DNA from: Taeniopygia guttata
Taxonomy: Eukaryota; Chordata; Aves; Passeriformes; Estrildidae
Assembly (NCBI RefSeq): GCF_048771995.1
Contig: NC_133063.1
Coordinates: forward strand, 57,199,310 to 57,263,309
Direction of reading: 5' to 3'
Length of the DNA: 64,000 bases
Every line of letters begins with the position of its first letter. Positions within the stretch are counted from its first letter, which is position 1. The notes under the pieces were generated by a model that made no database searches, was not told the origin of the DNA, and was given only the letters and a program-made list of their open reading frames with translations. The translations under genes were made by a program, and so were the position numbers. This document shows positions 11,801 to 25,190 of the stretch, piece after piece.

Positions 11801-13631
11801 AAGTGAACTTGAAACTGTTGATCATAAAAAGCTAGTATTTTTTAGGTATACTTCACACAAAATTATAGCTGTTATGTGGTCTGAATCACCACTGGATATT
11901 AATATTTATATACTATTATGATTTCACTCATCAAAGTAAGATCTGTGCAAATGGTACCACAAACATTCTTGCTGAGATCAGCATAAACCAAACTGGTAAA
12001 TTTTGCATAATTGTCATGCTGCAGAACACAAAGTGTATTCCTGTATGGACTGTAGTCTGAAACATTCTTTTTCAGTTCTCAAGCTACTTTTAAACAGTTG
12101 CCTTCTGAATGCTAAAATTTCAGAATTTCATTGGCAGATCTTTACAGAGCATGTCCTGAATGTTGCCATGGTTATACTCTTCATTTAGTAAACAGTATGG
12201 AATAAACCCTCATTCACAGGCAATAATGCAACTTATACTAATCCCCAGGTACACTTAAACTGGTTCCTTTTCATTTAAACTCCTTAAACTCTGACTAAGC
12301 AGATCGCAGGTTTCATTTCCAAATAGTATAGGGGACACCATGCCTTCTAAGAAGTGCCCAGACCTAGTAGCAATTCTTCACTTCTAGGACCACCGCTGCA
12401 GACAAGACAACACGTTCTGAGCAAAGGGAGAAGTTGCCCTCTCCCCCTTAGCAGATGTGATGACTGCGACTCATGAGTATGGAAGATGTCACACAGTATC
12501 AATTATTGGAAGAGAAAACTGCAGCTTTTGCAAGTCCCAGAGCTATTTATGGAGGATTTTCCTGATGCTATAATCAATTCCTGATGCTATATACAATTTC
12601 CCTAGTGGTAAATACCAATTAGAGGGTGGAGGTGGCAAGGAATTGTGTTTTTGCATTTATTCCGCAAATCTTACTCTGGTTCTGCCTTCTCTTCCTCACT
12701 TATTCCACCCCTCATATCCTAGTGATTTCTCGTTTTCTTTTGAAAGAAAAGACCTCTAGCTTTTTTAGTGAGCTTCAAAAGCAGTCATTCATCTGCAGCA
12801 AGCAAAATTTTGTTTTAAAAGAATCAAAGACTTTATGTTTGCAGAGATAAATTGAAAATCAGAGCAGCGTGCAAACCTGGTCATCCAAGTGTGCACATGG
12901 TTAGTTTTGGTGCCTGGACTGCTGTCCCGAATGTGAAACCATGCTCAGGCTGTGCTGCTGCTGCTTCTCAGAACCACTTTAATCACAAGAACAAAATTCT
13001 TTTGGTGATGTCTGTAACAAAGCTCTCAGAATCACAGACTAAAATTACTGACTGGGAAGCAATTCTGAGTTAGGAGAATATTCTTCCTAGAGATAGTCTT
13101 CTGTCTTAGGCTGGAACACTAACACGACAACTGGACCTTTACTATAATTGGGGGAATTCAGAGGCTTTGCCCAGGTCTTTGCCCAGAGGCTCCATTTTTG
13201 GAACCACTAGAAAATATATTTTACGTGAAACACCAGAAGAGATTTCTACCCCTCCTGCTCATGGATGATAACATCTGCAGGGTGACTGATGGAGACATCT
13301 GCCTAAGTTTGCAGACACTGACTCATTAACTCTTGTAGTGCTTGAACCACACCACACCACACACAGTGAGTGCATCTATTTCCCCGAAGCACCCCAATAC
13401 AGCCCAGCAGAAGACAGTGTCTGGCAATAAGGCAGCTGTCCCATGAGTCCTGCATAATTTATTAAAGCAAAGAAGCGTGGGGACAAAAATTCTTGGAACT
13501 CTTAATACTCCCCTGGAAGGGCTCAAAACACTAAGTGTCCAGAAGTGTAAGACCACATTGTGCCACTATTATTCCAAGTGTTGAAGTGCAGAGAGGTGAA
13601 TCTCTCAGCTCATCTTAATCCCTGGAGCAGG

Positions 13632-13663
<32 letters not shown>

Positions 13664-14636
13664 ATCCAAAGCAACTTCAAAAATCATATGTTTTTATTCA
13701 AAGCAACTTCAAAGGTTAAATGTTGTCTAGTCACAGACCAGTAGAAAAAAACCTAAATCCCTGCTCTAAGAAAGGGATTCCACTGAAGTCTTTGAAGGTA
13801 GTGAAGTAAAAAGAAGTATCAGTTTCTCTGACAAAATTTTACTGCAGGCTCTAACCATAGCTTATCTCTATCTTCTGAATTTGATTACAAGGCTTAGCTT
13901 GACATATTACCTCCAGTACAATTTCCAAGACTGCGGGACAGGAAGAATAGGAAGAAGGAAAAGCAAGTGTTTGGAAAATTTACCCATTTTGTCTCTTTAA
14001 TAGGGACAGAGTCTACAATGGACTGGCAGCAGCAAAGTACAGTCAAAGGAAGAAGGGAAAGAAAAAGAAGGGATAGAAGCAGACAACCAGATAATGATAA
14101 CACTTTGAGGTGGGATACAAAATACAAGTGCAAGTATATCAATGTTGCTCAAGATATATTTCAGTAAGCTGTGTTTAACCTTGAAAGTTGACTGCTCTGA
14201 ACAGATGCAGTATTCCACAGCTCAGTCAGTGTTGCAGGGATAGATCTAAGTACACTGCACTCTAATTAGCACTTGGGCTGCAAAATTTCAAATACTTTCT
14301 ATAGTTTTGGGACAAAGGCCCAGATTTTACATATATAAGACACAATCTAGGTTTGGAAAAAGAAATTGGGAAAACAACCCTTCAAAATGTTATACCCTTG
14401 ATTTGATCTTTATTAACTATTCCTCAGCATACAGTCCTTTCTGACCAAATAAATGACAAGACAGCACAGTGTAATTCTTTTGTCAGACAGAAAAACCTTG
14501 GTCTCTTAATTTCAAAGGGTGTCTTAACTATACAGAAGCCCTTGTACATAGAACACTACCTTGTAAGTCTGTCTCTGATACAACCCAAGAAAAGAGTTGT
14601 CTGTAAATCTTGATGGGGTGTTTCAGTCCCAGTAAA
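8881..14636. other. Intergenic DNA, no gene recognised
   Basis: AT-rich sequence contains only short open frames (under 90 codons), none resembling a known protein. Small features are a short tandem of CCTGATGCTATA at 12560-12600, an A29 tract at 13632, and the 15-bp direct repeat CAAAGCAACTTCAAA near 13667 and 13698. No conserved exon was seen. Confidence 0.5.
13632..13660. repeat. Poly(A) tract, 29 bp
   Basis: This is an uninterrupted A run. I found no retroposed gene upstream and no target-site duplication around it, so it is listed only as a homopolymer. Confidence 0.9.
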
Positions 14637-14641
14637 CTAAG

Positions 14642-16762
14642 TGTCGTGGTTTGACACGGAAAAAGAATTTTTCTCGGAAGGAAAAGTGTAGAGCTGTGTT
14701 TTTTAGGTTTTATTACATTTGCATTATGTATAAGTTTGGTCCATGTACCCCTGGTCCTGTAACGGTTCCCCCTGGGTCTTCCCGTCTCTCCCCGCGGGTC
14801 TGTTGTCCCCAAGAAATGCCAAGTCACTGTGTTTTCCCCAAATGCCTGTCTGTCACTCAGTATCCCTCCCCCACACCTGGAATCTTCCACCCGGGACGCC
14901 GGGCGATAGACAGACGACCTGGGACCCTCCACCTGTCCGTCCTTCATTGGATGTACCCCCGTACCCCACTACCCTCAAACCCCCCCATGGCGTTACCCCA
15001 TTGGCTGCCCCAGTTTCCCCCTGTCCCGTACTTAGTCCGTGCGCACAGTGCGCTCAGACCTTTCTCCTGGCTGGCACCAGCGCGCGCTGCTGCCCGCCCA
15101 AGCCACCCCCAGGGCTTTTCTCTCGGCCGGCTCCAGCGCGCCCCGCCCTGCCTGTCCGCGCGGCTCAGACGAACACCGGCGCGGCCCGCCTGGTTCCCTT
15201 CAGATTATTGTTTTCCCTGTTGGATTGCAATAAAACGGAATTCGCCCCCCGGAGAAAGACTCTCTTCATTAAACCGCCGTGGGGTTCGCTGATTGCTCTC
15301 CAAACCCACACAGCGCTGCCCAAAACCCGTGAGGACTCAGCGGGAAGCGCTGGAGATCTGCCCGCTCCCCTTCTCCCCAGGGCTAGCCAGGGCAAGGGAA
15401 AGCAGAGGGGAGAAGAGAGCACCCGGCAGAAAATGTCAATTTGAATATTGACCAATTGAAGGTGGACACGCCTCTGAGAACACAGAGGGGTTAAAAGCAG
15501 AATTCCCAGGAGAACTCGCTCTCTTTGGTTCCAGTCAGTGTGCAGTGCAGACTCTCCCCTGCCTGGCCCGTGGCTGGGTGGGGGAGAGGAAGGCCCGTGG
15601 CCTGACTGAAGTAGGCCCAAGGGTGGAGGGGGCTGGAACCGGGCTGGCCCCCTACAGATGGAAGGGTGAAGAAATTTGGGATGTCTCCATTCCCCACCCC
15701 CAGAGTCTCTCTCTCTTTCGAGAGAAAGAGACAGCAGTGGTTTGTCAGCAGTTCACCACGGGAAGGAGAAGAGTGGGGGGGCCGCAAGGTGCCCAGATGC
15801 CTGTGGGAGCTGGAGCCTGGGCAATGAGCCAGCCAGGGAGTCGGGACTTTTAACCCTTCCTGAGAAATGAAAGCTTTGTGAAATTTTTCTCCTCCTCTGT
15901 TTGAAAGAGAGGAAGAGAGACAGCTTGGACCCTGGGATGTTGGAAGGAGAAATTCTAGGTGGGAGGAGATGATGGAGTGGCTTTTGGCTGGACTTTTTCT
16001 TGGTAGCCACAGACTGAACCGATTTTCTCCTCCAAGAGAGACTGTATTTTAGGAGGATGCCGGTGAGCCAAAGAGATCTGCTTCAGCTGGGAAATGACAG
16101 AAGTGGAATGAACAGAGAAAAGTTAAGGAGGTTTGTGGTGGTGCCCCCTGTCTTAAGAGAAGAAGATCTCTGTTCGACCCTCGGCCCCAGGGGAAAAATG
16201 GGGGGGACTGTGGTCTCAAAAATGAAAAACTGAACTGTTGATTTTTCCCCTCTTGGCAGGGCATCCTTGAAAGGAAAAATCCTAAAAGCAGTCTGTCCAT
16301 CCATGCATTGGTGGTGAGAGCACCAAGCATGGAAAGGAGAGGGCCACCATTGCAAACTTTTTCTCCGGGCGGTGCCATGAGCGACACGGAAACACAGGAT
16401 GTGGCAGCTGTGTTTCTTGGGGCGTCTGTGGCACAGGAGGGGCTCCTCTCTCCCTCGATGGACTGAGTATCGATTGTCTGGAGGGTGGAAACCTGATTGG
16501 GGTCCAGATTGTGTCTTGCTGTAGTTTGTTGGAGTTGGGTGGTAGAAGGAGGAATGCTTAGGAAGGTTTTAATTTTGAATTTTGTGTGTGTTTTTTCTTT
16601 CTTTTTCCTTTTATAATAGTATAGTAGTAGTAGCTTAATAAAGTTTTTTTTTTGTCATTAAGCTTGGGCCTGCTTTTCTCTGTTCACAATCACATTTCAC
16701 AGCAATCGAGAGATTGCATTTTCATGGGGGCGCTGGCATTGTGCCAGTGTCAAACCATGACA
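14642..16762 (+). mobile_element. 2.1-kb LTR-type element with target-site duplication
   Basis: The element begins TGTCGTGGTTTGACAC and ends GTGTCAAACCATGACA, giving 16-bp terminal inverted repeats with one mismatch and TG...CA ends. CTAAG is duplicated at 14637-14641 and 16763-16767 (ACTAAG if the last A is shared). There are two polyadenylation signals, AATAAA at 15229-15234 and at 16637-16642, and TATA-like motifs at about 14728 (GTATAAG) and 15491 (TTAAAAG). The 14.75-15.2 kb part is GC-rich and C-skewed, which opens long meaningless frames in two phases (about 213 and 233 codons). No gag, pro, pol or env similarity was recognised. It could be a very long solo LTR of an ERVL-like family, a non-autonomous LTR element, or two nested LTRs. 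Confidence 0.8.
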
Positions 16763-16767
16763 CTAAG

Positions 16768-17317
16768 AATTTAAGTATCAGTTGGAACCAAATTTTAAAC
16801 CAAATTTTGAATTTTTTTTAAAGAAAAAAAATATAGTCCAGCTCATTTTTCCCAGCTTGCTAAATGCAATCACTAGGGAAATAAGTAAGAGGAAGCAGGT
16901 ATTGTACCTGAGCTTTTTAAAAGAATAACAGTCATTACAACAGGAACCATTATAGTGTTGCTTAGCCATCTCAGCCTTTTGTTTGCCTCCATACTTTCTG
17001 CAGATCCTCAATTATAATTGATAAAGGCTGAGAAGTTCAGAGAAAATTGGCACCCATGGAAACTGCTGTCCAGTTAGCTGTACTTTCCTCTTCCTAGGAC
17101 TGCTTTGGCTGTGCTGCTGAAATAAGGGTACACCAGCACAGCATGGATCCTACTGAAAGGCCAGTTTCCCATTCCCAGTTCCCATCCCCACCCCATCTCT
17201 ATAGCACACAAGCAGAAGCTACGGATTTTGGCATATTTAAGCTGTCCCCTTGTATGTTCAGCTCTCTTGCCATCACACATTAATCTGGACTCTGACTTCT
17301 TAGTCAGTTCTGGCTAA
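16768..17317. other. Spacer between LTR element and CR1
   Basis: AT-rich sequence in which nothing was recognised. The longest open frame is 77 codons on the minus strand and looks spurious. Confidence 0.5.
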
Positions 17318-18685
17318 TCAGGGAGGTCTGGGGATGTCAGAGATGACTGGAAGTTGGCCAGTGTGATGTCCATCCACACAAAGGGCTGGAACTCGGATCC
17401 AGGCAACTATAGCCTGTCAGCATGACCTCAGCACCCAGCAAGATTATGCAACAGATCATCTTAGATACGATCACTGGCACACCCAGAATAACCAATGGGT
17501 CAGGGCCGCCCAGAATAGGTTTAGGAAAGGCAGGTCCCACATGACCAAACTGATCTCCATTTACGACCAGCTGACCTGCCTAATGGATGAGGGAAAGGCT
17601 GTGGATGTAGCCTACTTGGACTTCAGCAAATCTTTCATTCTGTCTCCCACAGTATTCTCCTGGAAAAGCTGGCAGCCCATGGAGTGGACAGGTACACACC
17701 TTCCTGGATTGGCCAGGCCCAGAGAGTGGTGGGAAATGGTGCCAGTAATAGAGCCAGTTCTGTTTAATATATTTTCTGATGATCTGGATGAGGAGGTTGA
17801 GTGCATTCTCAGTATATTTGCAGATATCAAGTTGTGTGTAAGTACGGATCTGCTGGAGGGAAGGATGGCTTTGCACAGGGATCTGTACAAGCTGGATCAT
17901 GGGCTGAGGGCAATGGTGTGAGGTTCACCCATGTGCTGGGTCCTGCCCTTGGGTCATAACAGCCCCAAGACAATGTCCCAGGCTGGGACAGAGTGGCTGG
18001 AAAGTGCCCAATGGAAAATGACAAGGGGGTGCTGATGGACAGCAGCTGAACATCAGTCAGGGTGTGCCCAGGTGGCCAAGAAGGCCAATGGCATCCTGGC
18101 CTGGATCAGCAATGGTGTGGCCAGGAGGGCCAGGCAGGGATCATCAGCACTGGTACTCAGCATTGGTGGGGTTGCACCTCAAATCCTATTCTGGGCTTCT
18201 CAATTCAGGAAGCACACATGAGGTGCTGGAGCAGGTCCAGAGAAGGGCAACAGAGCTGAGGAAGGATCTGGAGCACAAGTCCTGAATGGCTGAAGAAGTT
18301 GGGGGTGATTGTCATAGAGAAAAGGAGCCTCAGGGGTGGCCTTATCACTCCCTACGCCTGCCTGAAAGGAGACTGCAGCCAGGTGGAGTCAGGCTCTTCT
18401 CCCAGTCAACCAGTGACAAGAAAAGAGCACAGAGTCTCAAGCTGCACCAGGGGAGGTTTAGGCTGGACATTAGAAAGAATCTCATCACTAAAAGGTTGCC
18501 AAATATTGAGATGGACTACTCAGGAAAGTGGTGGAGTCAGCATCCATGAAAGTGTTCAAGAAGTGACTGGACCTGGCACTTTGTGCTATGGTCTAGTTGA
18601 CAAGGTGGTGATCATTCAAAAGGGTGGACTTAAAGACCTTGGAAGTCTTTTAGAAACTAAATGATTTGGTGATCCTTGAAATCGG
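17318..18685 (+). mobile_element. CR1 LINE, sense copy with decayed reverse transcriptase
   Basis: The 5'-truncated CR1 reads on the plus strand. The frame from 17541 gives [17 protein letters not shown], the RT palm motif A with its catalytic Asp, and is then frameshifted at about 17640. The same frame later gives [12 protein letters not shown] and SIFADIKL. The FADD catalytic motif has become FADI, so one metal-binding Asp is lost. The 3' part (18280-18680) matches CR1 C-terminal and 3' UTR sequence (CTGCACCAGGGGAGGTTTAGGCTGGACAT) and ends near GGTGATCCTTGAA. It is dead by frameshifts and by loss of the active site. Confidence 0.88.
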
Positions 18686-21600
18686 AGAAGGAAGGGTTTT
18701 GACTGTTTCGGGTTTTTCTTTTTTTTATTTAAAGCCATTTAAAAATCATTCTACTAGCACTTAGCATGTGGAAAAGCTCTTCTGAAAATTTTAGTTTATG
18801 TAATTTCTGTTTCTTTGCTATAGGTTAAAATTTAGGTAAGCAATGTCTTTTACTTTGAGACAATATCATATTGAAGATTTTATGTCCTTCATGCAGAGTT
18901 TCTGCCCAAGAATTACTGGGCCTGATACTGCAAAATAGTTCCTTGGTCCAATGCAAGAAGTCTGAAGTGCAGTTAAAAGGGAGAAAGCCCAAGGAGATGA
19001 AAAGGGGGACTTGTTCATGTAGTATGCTTATCCACAAGAAGGCAGTGCCCTAATGTTCCCTTTTAAATCACGAGCCCATTTCACTTTCTGTATATGTGTA
19101 TTCCTACACATGCTGGTAGACCAAGCAATGGCATTTTGCACCTGATAACTTCTAGACCAGTCTATCCCATTTTTGGTGGAGAATGTCTGACTAGAAGATG
19201 ATGAAGTTTTGAGGAAATTTTTTTAAATCAATTAATCACAATTAAGGGAGTAAGTATTTACACTAAACAGAGAGAATAAATTAAGAAAGATGTCCAATAT
19301 TTTAATAAAATTCTTTTGTTTTAATATTAGGAAAAGATAATACTTTTAAAATAGCATTTACAAAGACTCGTGAGGGTAATATACTGCTTTTACTTTGAGT
19401 ATTCATAAATTTTGCAACTCAGATCTAAATAAGGTCACAACAAACCCAGAGAGACACTAAATCTAGAGCTCCCTCTGAGGCAAGACTTTCTCTTTTTGAC
19501 TTTATGCAAATACTAAGTCTGAAGAAAGGGGAGCCACTCTTATTCCTCCAGTCTTCCAAGACCTCAATATTCTGAACCATCTAAATGACTGTAACACATT
19601 TAATTTTAAGAAGTTTCTTGCACATTGTTATTTTGCTTGTAACAGTGGTGCTTTTATCCCTAGTGACTTAGTAGCGAGCTAAATTGTCTCAACAGGTATC
19701 TCAACACAAGGCTCCATATAAGGAACAAATAATTCATTCCCAGCATCTATTTTCAATAAATGTAAACTGAATGTGCTCAGTCCTAGAGGAAATACAGAGC
19801 AGCATTAATTCACACAGCTCTGGGACTATGGCACAAACAATGCCTTCCTCTTCAGTCCATCTGAGAATGACTTCATACATTAAGTATTGAGCTACAGAAA
19901 AGCAGAGTATACAGAAATTAATGTCAAGAGGATTTAGCCCAGTTTTAGATGTTTGTTTCTTTTGACTATTCTAGAAAATGGGCAAAGTATGCTTAGTATT
20001 TAAAGTAGATTTTTCTAAATGCTTTTAGATTCTAGTTAGTCTCTAACTCCAGCTGTAGAATCAACATGGAATTTAATTAAAATAAAAGTTGCTCTTTGAA
20101 AGGGCTCATTTGGTGCTGCCAGTTTATTTCCACTTCAACAAAGAAACTCTAAAGAGCTAGCAATATTTATCCTAAAGTATTTGATATAAAAGGCTAGCAA
20201 AACACAGAAGTTCTTTTTTTAGGTCTTAAATTAAAAATAGCCTCTGAACATAATGCAAGAAACTGTTTTATGAAACAGTAAAACTATAAAACAGTAGAAT
20301 TGTAAAACTGAGTACAGTGACCAACTATACTACTTTCTTCACCAGCCAATCTTAAAATGGTAATTTCATCAACACTCATACTTCTGTCTGCTTTTCCTGC
20401 ATTTAAATTCCCAGTTTCACTACACGGCAAAGCATGATAACCTTTACATACAGTAGGTTTTTTTAAGCTTTCACATGATGTTAGAATACATTTGTTATCT
20501 GAAAAACCTATAGCCTTCTTCCAAGAAATGAAACCTCTTGTTATATAAAAAGGCACACAGAAACAAGTTTAAAAAGATTCGGTTTAGCATTGTAAATCCA
20601 GTTGTTTCAGGAGGTCTATCATTCTTTCTTGTTTTGATTATTTTAGTCCTGTATCCTCAATTTTTCCTGCTTTTTTTTCCTCATAGCTTTAGCTCCAAGA
20701 ACCCTCCAGCCTCCATTCCCAAGTCTCCTTCTCTGTCTTTGACCCCCTACCCTCTGAGAGTTTAGAAATCTTTTATGCAGTGCATGAATCCAGACCCTTG
20801 TCCAGCGTCAATGCAGGAATGCCCAGTCTCTTCTTTCCTGACAAGACTTAACCACTGGGATGACTTATGTTGGCCAGCATTATGTTGCCTGCCATTGTTT
20901 TTAAACATTTAGACCTTGGTGTGTTTCATACAAAGACAACTGTGCAGGTGTATGTGACCTTCCTTTTAGATTAGAACAACTGGTGGAATGCTCAAGCCTT
21001 TCATACTTTATTGTAATGAGCAAAACTGACTACAACCGGCCTAATGCTCTGAAAAGATTATTAGGAAGGAATTTCACTGCATAGTGGCCAAAGGTGTTTT
21101 TCCAAGCAGCTCACAGAATAGCCTTTGATTACATGCAGGAAGTTAGCCAAGTTAAGCTTGCTGTTTTGCAGCCATTCCTTCTTCTCGGCGTAGCTCTGGA
21201 ATAGAAACTTCCCAAAACGGTGACATGGAAACAAGAAATGCTCAGCTCCGTAAGGTCTTCCCTCGAGAATATCCACTGAAAGAAAGCTTAGATATGTCTT
21301 TAACACTTCCTGATTTCTTCTCTGGAGTAAACACATCTTCCCACTTGGTTTCAGAAAGTGGAGGGAACTTGGGGCAAACCTCACAGTACAAAAGTTCCAC
21401 TTCAGATGAAAATTTGCAAGTTATTCAAGTGCTACACCAGTGCAGCTGCAGCCAAAAGTGGAGCACATTTGGTGCCTGTGGTGGCATGACAAGAGCAAAG
21501 GTGCCTCTTCCTTCTGCTCACTAGCCCAGAAACTAAAAAGATTCACCAGCATTCTGTGTGTCTGTTATTATACACAGACTCAACAGGAAGTAGCTACTCC

Positions 21601-22780
21601 TGAGGAGGGGTAGACAGATCAAAGAGGTGGATCTGTGAGCTCTTCCACCTGCTTTTCTCTGGGATTTCTTTAGTGAATTTAAAAATTTCTGCCCAGATAT
21701 GTAAAGAAGAAAGACTAAGTTGAGATAACTGACATATAGGTTAATCTGCTTATTATGGATGATTTGTTGTTCTTTGTCACTCTTCTCACTCTTCTTGGTT
21801 TTTATTGCAAAGTTTCTTGACTATTGACATGAAGAATTCTTCCAGTGGCATTAGTGTTATTTTTATTGCAGCAGGTGGCTAAGACCTGGTAAAGAACAGC
21901 CATTACCCAATTTGGAAGAGTATTTTTACTGACTTGCTAGATGCTTATTTAAAACAGAAATAGTGGTAGAACAGAGAAGAAAAATTGCTTTGACATGCGA
22001 ACAGTTGTTACTTATGAATAAGTGATGGAGTGAAAAATAATTTTCCTCTTCTTTCACACACATGCAATCATGAAGTTCATTTTTTTCCATTTTCCTACTG
22101 TCTACATATTTAATATCTCTTCTTTCTGAAATGCTGAGATGAAAGCCATATTAATAGTAAAAGAAAGTACTACAAGCTCCTCTCCAGTCTGCAGCATTCG
22201 GACTCCCTAACACTTCCAAAATTCTGTTGGAGTTAAATTTATAAATCCAGCGGAACATTTATAAAGCATGCCTAAAATGAGAAATGTGACAGTTAATATT
22301 CCAGCAAGCTATCTATGAATTTATGAAACTGGCTTCTCAAGAGTAACTATTTTGTGAAGTCCATAGCCAGAAACACAAGCATCAGTTTAAACTCATTTCT
22401 TACACAAAAGGTAGGTTTCATGATCCCAAAGGAAGAAATTCCAAACTATTAGGATATTAAAAAAAAAAAAAAAAGAAAAGAAAAACACAAAAAAATCCCC
22501 AACCCTAACCCTCCCCTCCACCAAAAGCGCAGGTCTATACCTAGATGTAAAAAAGTTCTCTATACGCGAAGTATTCCAAGTATTGCTACTGTTTAGAAGT
22601 TTAAAGGCATACACCCCCCCTTCTCCAAAATGTGCAAATTCTAAACCATCTCAGGTTTCTGTCAATCTTTCTTTAAAAATCAGTCAGCGAGTCTGCTAAA
22701 TTTCATTCAATTTCCACCACACTTTTAACGGAAAATGCAGTTTCTGCAAAGCTTTTCAATCGCTTGACTACAAAATAAAC
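18686..22780. other. Intergenic DNA upstream of ZSWIM6, no gene recognised
   Basis: AT-rich sequence with many short open frames, none recognised. An A-rich run with interruptions lies at 22459-22496. It is followed by CCAACCCTAACCCTCCC, only two telomere-like units, which I do not treat as an interstitial telomere. Confidence 0.5.
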
Positions 22781-23160
22781 TCCTGTTCCAGCCGGAGGTG
22801 GAAGGCGGGAAGTTGATGCAAACAAAAAGGAGACGACAAAGTTTCGAGCCACGGCGATGTTGTTTGCACCTCTTAGACTTTATGCCTGGCACGCTTGACA
22901 TTCCTCCGCATTCCCTGGCGGAACCGCCTCCCCGCTGGGGGCGGCATGCGCTGCATCATGGAAAATGTAGTCTGTCTGGGAAAACCAGCCTGCCGGAGAG
23001 AAGCCGCTCCAATTACGGCTTCTGCAGGGCATGGCATGCGAGTAAGTGCTGTTTTCAACGGCAAGCCGCCAAAAAATGCCTCTTACAAGATATAGTTCCG
23101 AAATATTTAATTAGTGAAAAAAAAAATTGGTTTTAAATTTGGTTAATAAAAAATGGCGAC
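22780..23160. promoter_or_regulatory. Promoter-like CpG patch with ZNF143-type site
   Basis: CpG density rises sharply here against AT-rich surroundings. A near-consensus ZNF143 (Staf) SBS2-type element sits at 22952-22971. On the minus strand it reads ACTACATTTTCCATGATGCA. A splice-donor-like GCGAGTAAGTGC follows at about 23038-23049 on the plus strand, and AAAATGGCGAC, a YY1-like site, lies at about 23150. The patch is about 1.4 kb upstream of the ZSWIM6 start. It could be an upstream ZSWIM6 promoter, a divergent non-coding RNA promoter, or part of one broad island. Confidence 0.45.
22952..22971 (-). promoter_or_regulatory. Putative ZNF143/Staf binding site
   Basis: On the minus strand the site reads ACTACATTTTCCATGATGCA. 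It fits the ACTAYRNNNCCCR-plus-ATGATGC architecture of ZNF143 promoter sites with one mismatch in the CCC core. Such sites usually lie close to transcription starts of bidirectional CpG promoters. Confidence 0.5.
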
Positions 23161-24021
23161 TGCTCTACCATGAAACATCAAAGCGTAATCCCATTCCCGA
23201 AATAAAATTCCAAAATACCAAAAATGTTTATTTTAAAGTTTAATTAGTGGAACAGAAGTCAAGCGAAGTCGCTCTGCAAGGACACCCAGCCCACAGCCTC
23301 TCTGCGCAGAAAGGCGCTGTGGTCCGCGCTTGCTCGATCCCTGCCGGGCGGCACTTCCCAGCAGCCGGCGTTCCAGGAGCGGCGGCGGGAGCAGCGCTCC
23401 GCCACGCAGCATCGCGGGACCCTCAGCATATGTCTATATCTATACATATATTTGAGGCGCCGCCACAGACCCGAACGGCACGGTTTTTAAAGATCACCGA
23501 AAACACCATGACCCTCCGCTGTGCCACCACATCCTCACGACCCACCTGGGCAAACACGGTGCCTTCATCGCGTCCAAATGACACATTGCGGGTCCGTGCC
23601 GCCCTGCCCCGAGCCTGGGCTCTCCCGTAGCGCTTCCAAGCCCTGACATCTGCAGAGCCAACCGGCTGCTGGCACCGGGATGACGGCCTTTAGCGTACCA
23701 CCGCTAATAGAAGGAAAATGAAACTCCCCACAAAACTCAACACCAACACATCCTGGAGCGCGCCTCACTCGTGTAGCTCAAGACCCTGTTATAAGCACGC
23801 ATCGGGGCTCCTGCTCCAGGGCGGAAAGGGCTTCACCTGTTGCAGCCCGCCTCTCAGGGAGGACGCAGGCCCATCTCGCCGGCGCGGCCGCAGCCGCTAC
23901 AGTACTTCCCACCGCGAGGCGCGGCGCGGCGCCGCCCGGCCCGCCCCGGCCCGCCCCGCCGGCGTTCCCGGCAGGGGTGACCGGGTTCAGCCGCGGCGGC
24001 GCCCCGCCCCCGCATTCCATT

Positions 24022-25190
<1,169 letters not shown>

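Noticed and set aside
13632..13660. Poly(A) tract as evidence of a processed pseudogene
   Set aside because: No coding remnant precedes it and no flanking duplication was found.
14651..15444. Two overlapping plus-strand open frames of 213 and 233 codons
   Set aside because: Both lie in the C-rich part of the LTR-type element, in different phases, with Pro/Ser/Arg-rich products and no domain. Stop codons are rare there because of base composition.
21061..21524. Overlapping open frames of 107 (minus) and 99 (plus) codons
   Set aside because: No similarity, splice context or CpG enrichment was seen. They are chance frames.
22498..22515. Telomere-like CCCTAACCCT
   Set aside because: Only about two units follow an A-rich run, which is far too short for an interstitial telomere.
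1..22780. SMIM15 or another neighbour gene upstream of ZSWIM6
   Set aside because: I looked for the single-exon SMIM15 protein start on both strands and found no matching frame.
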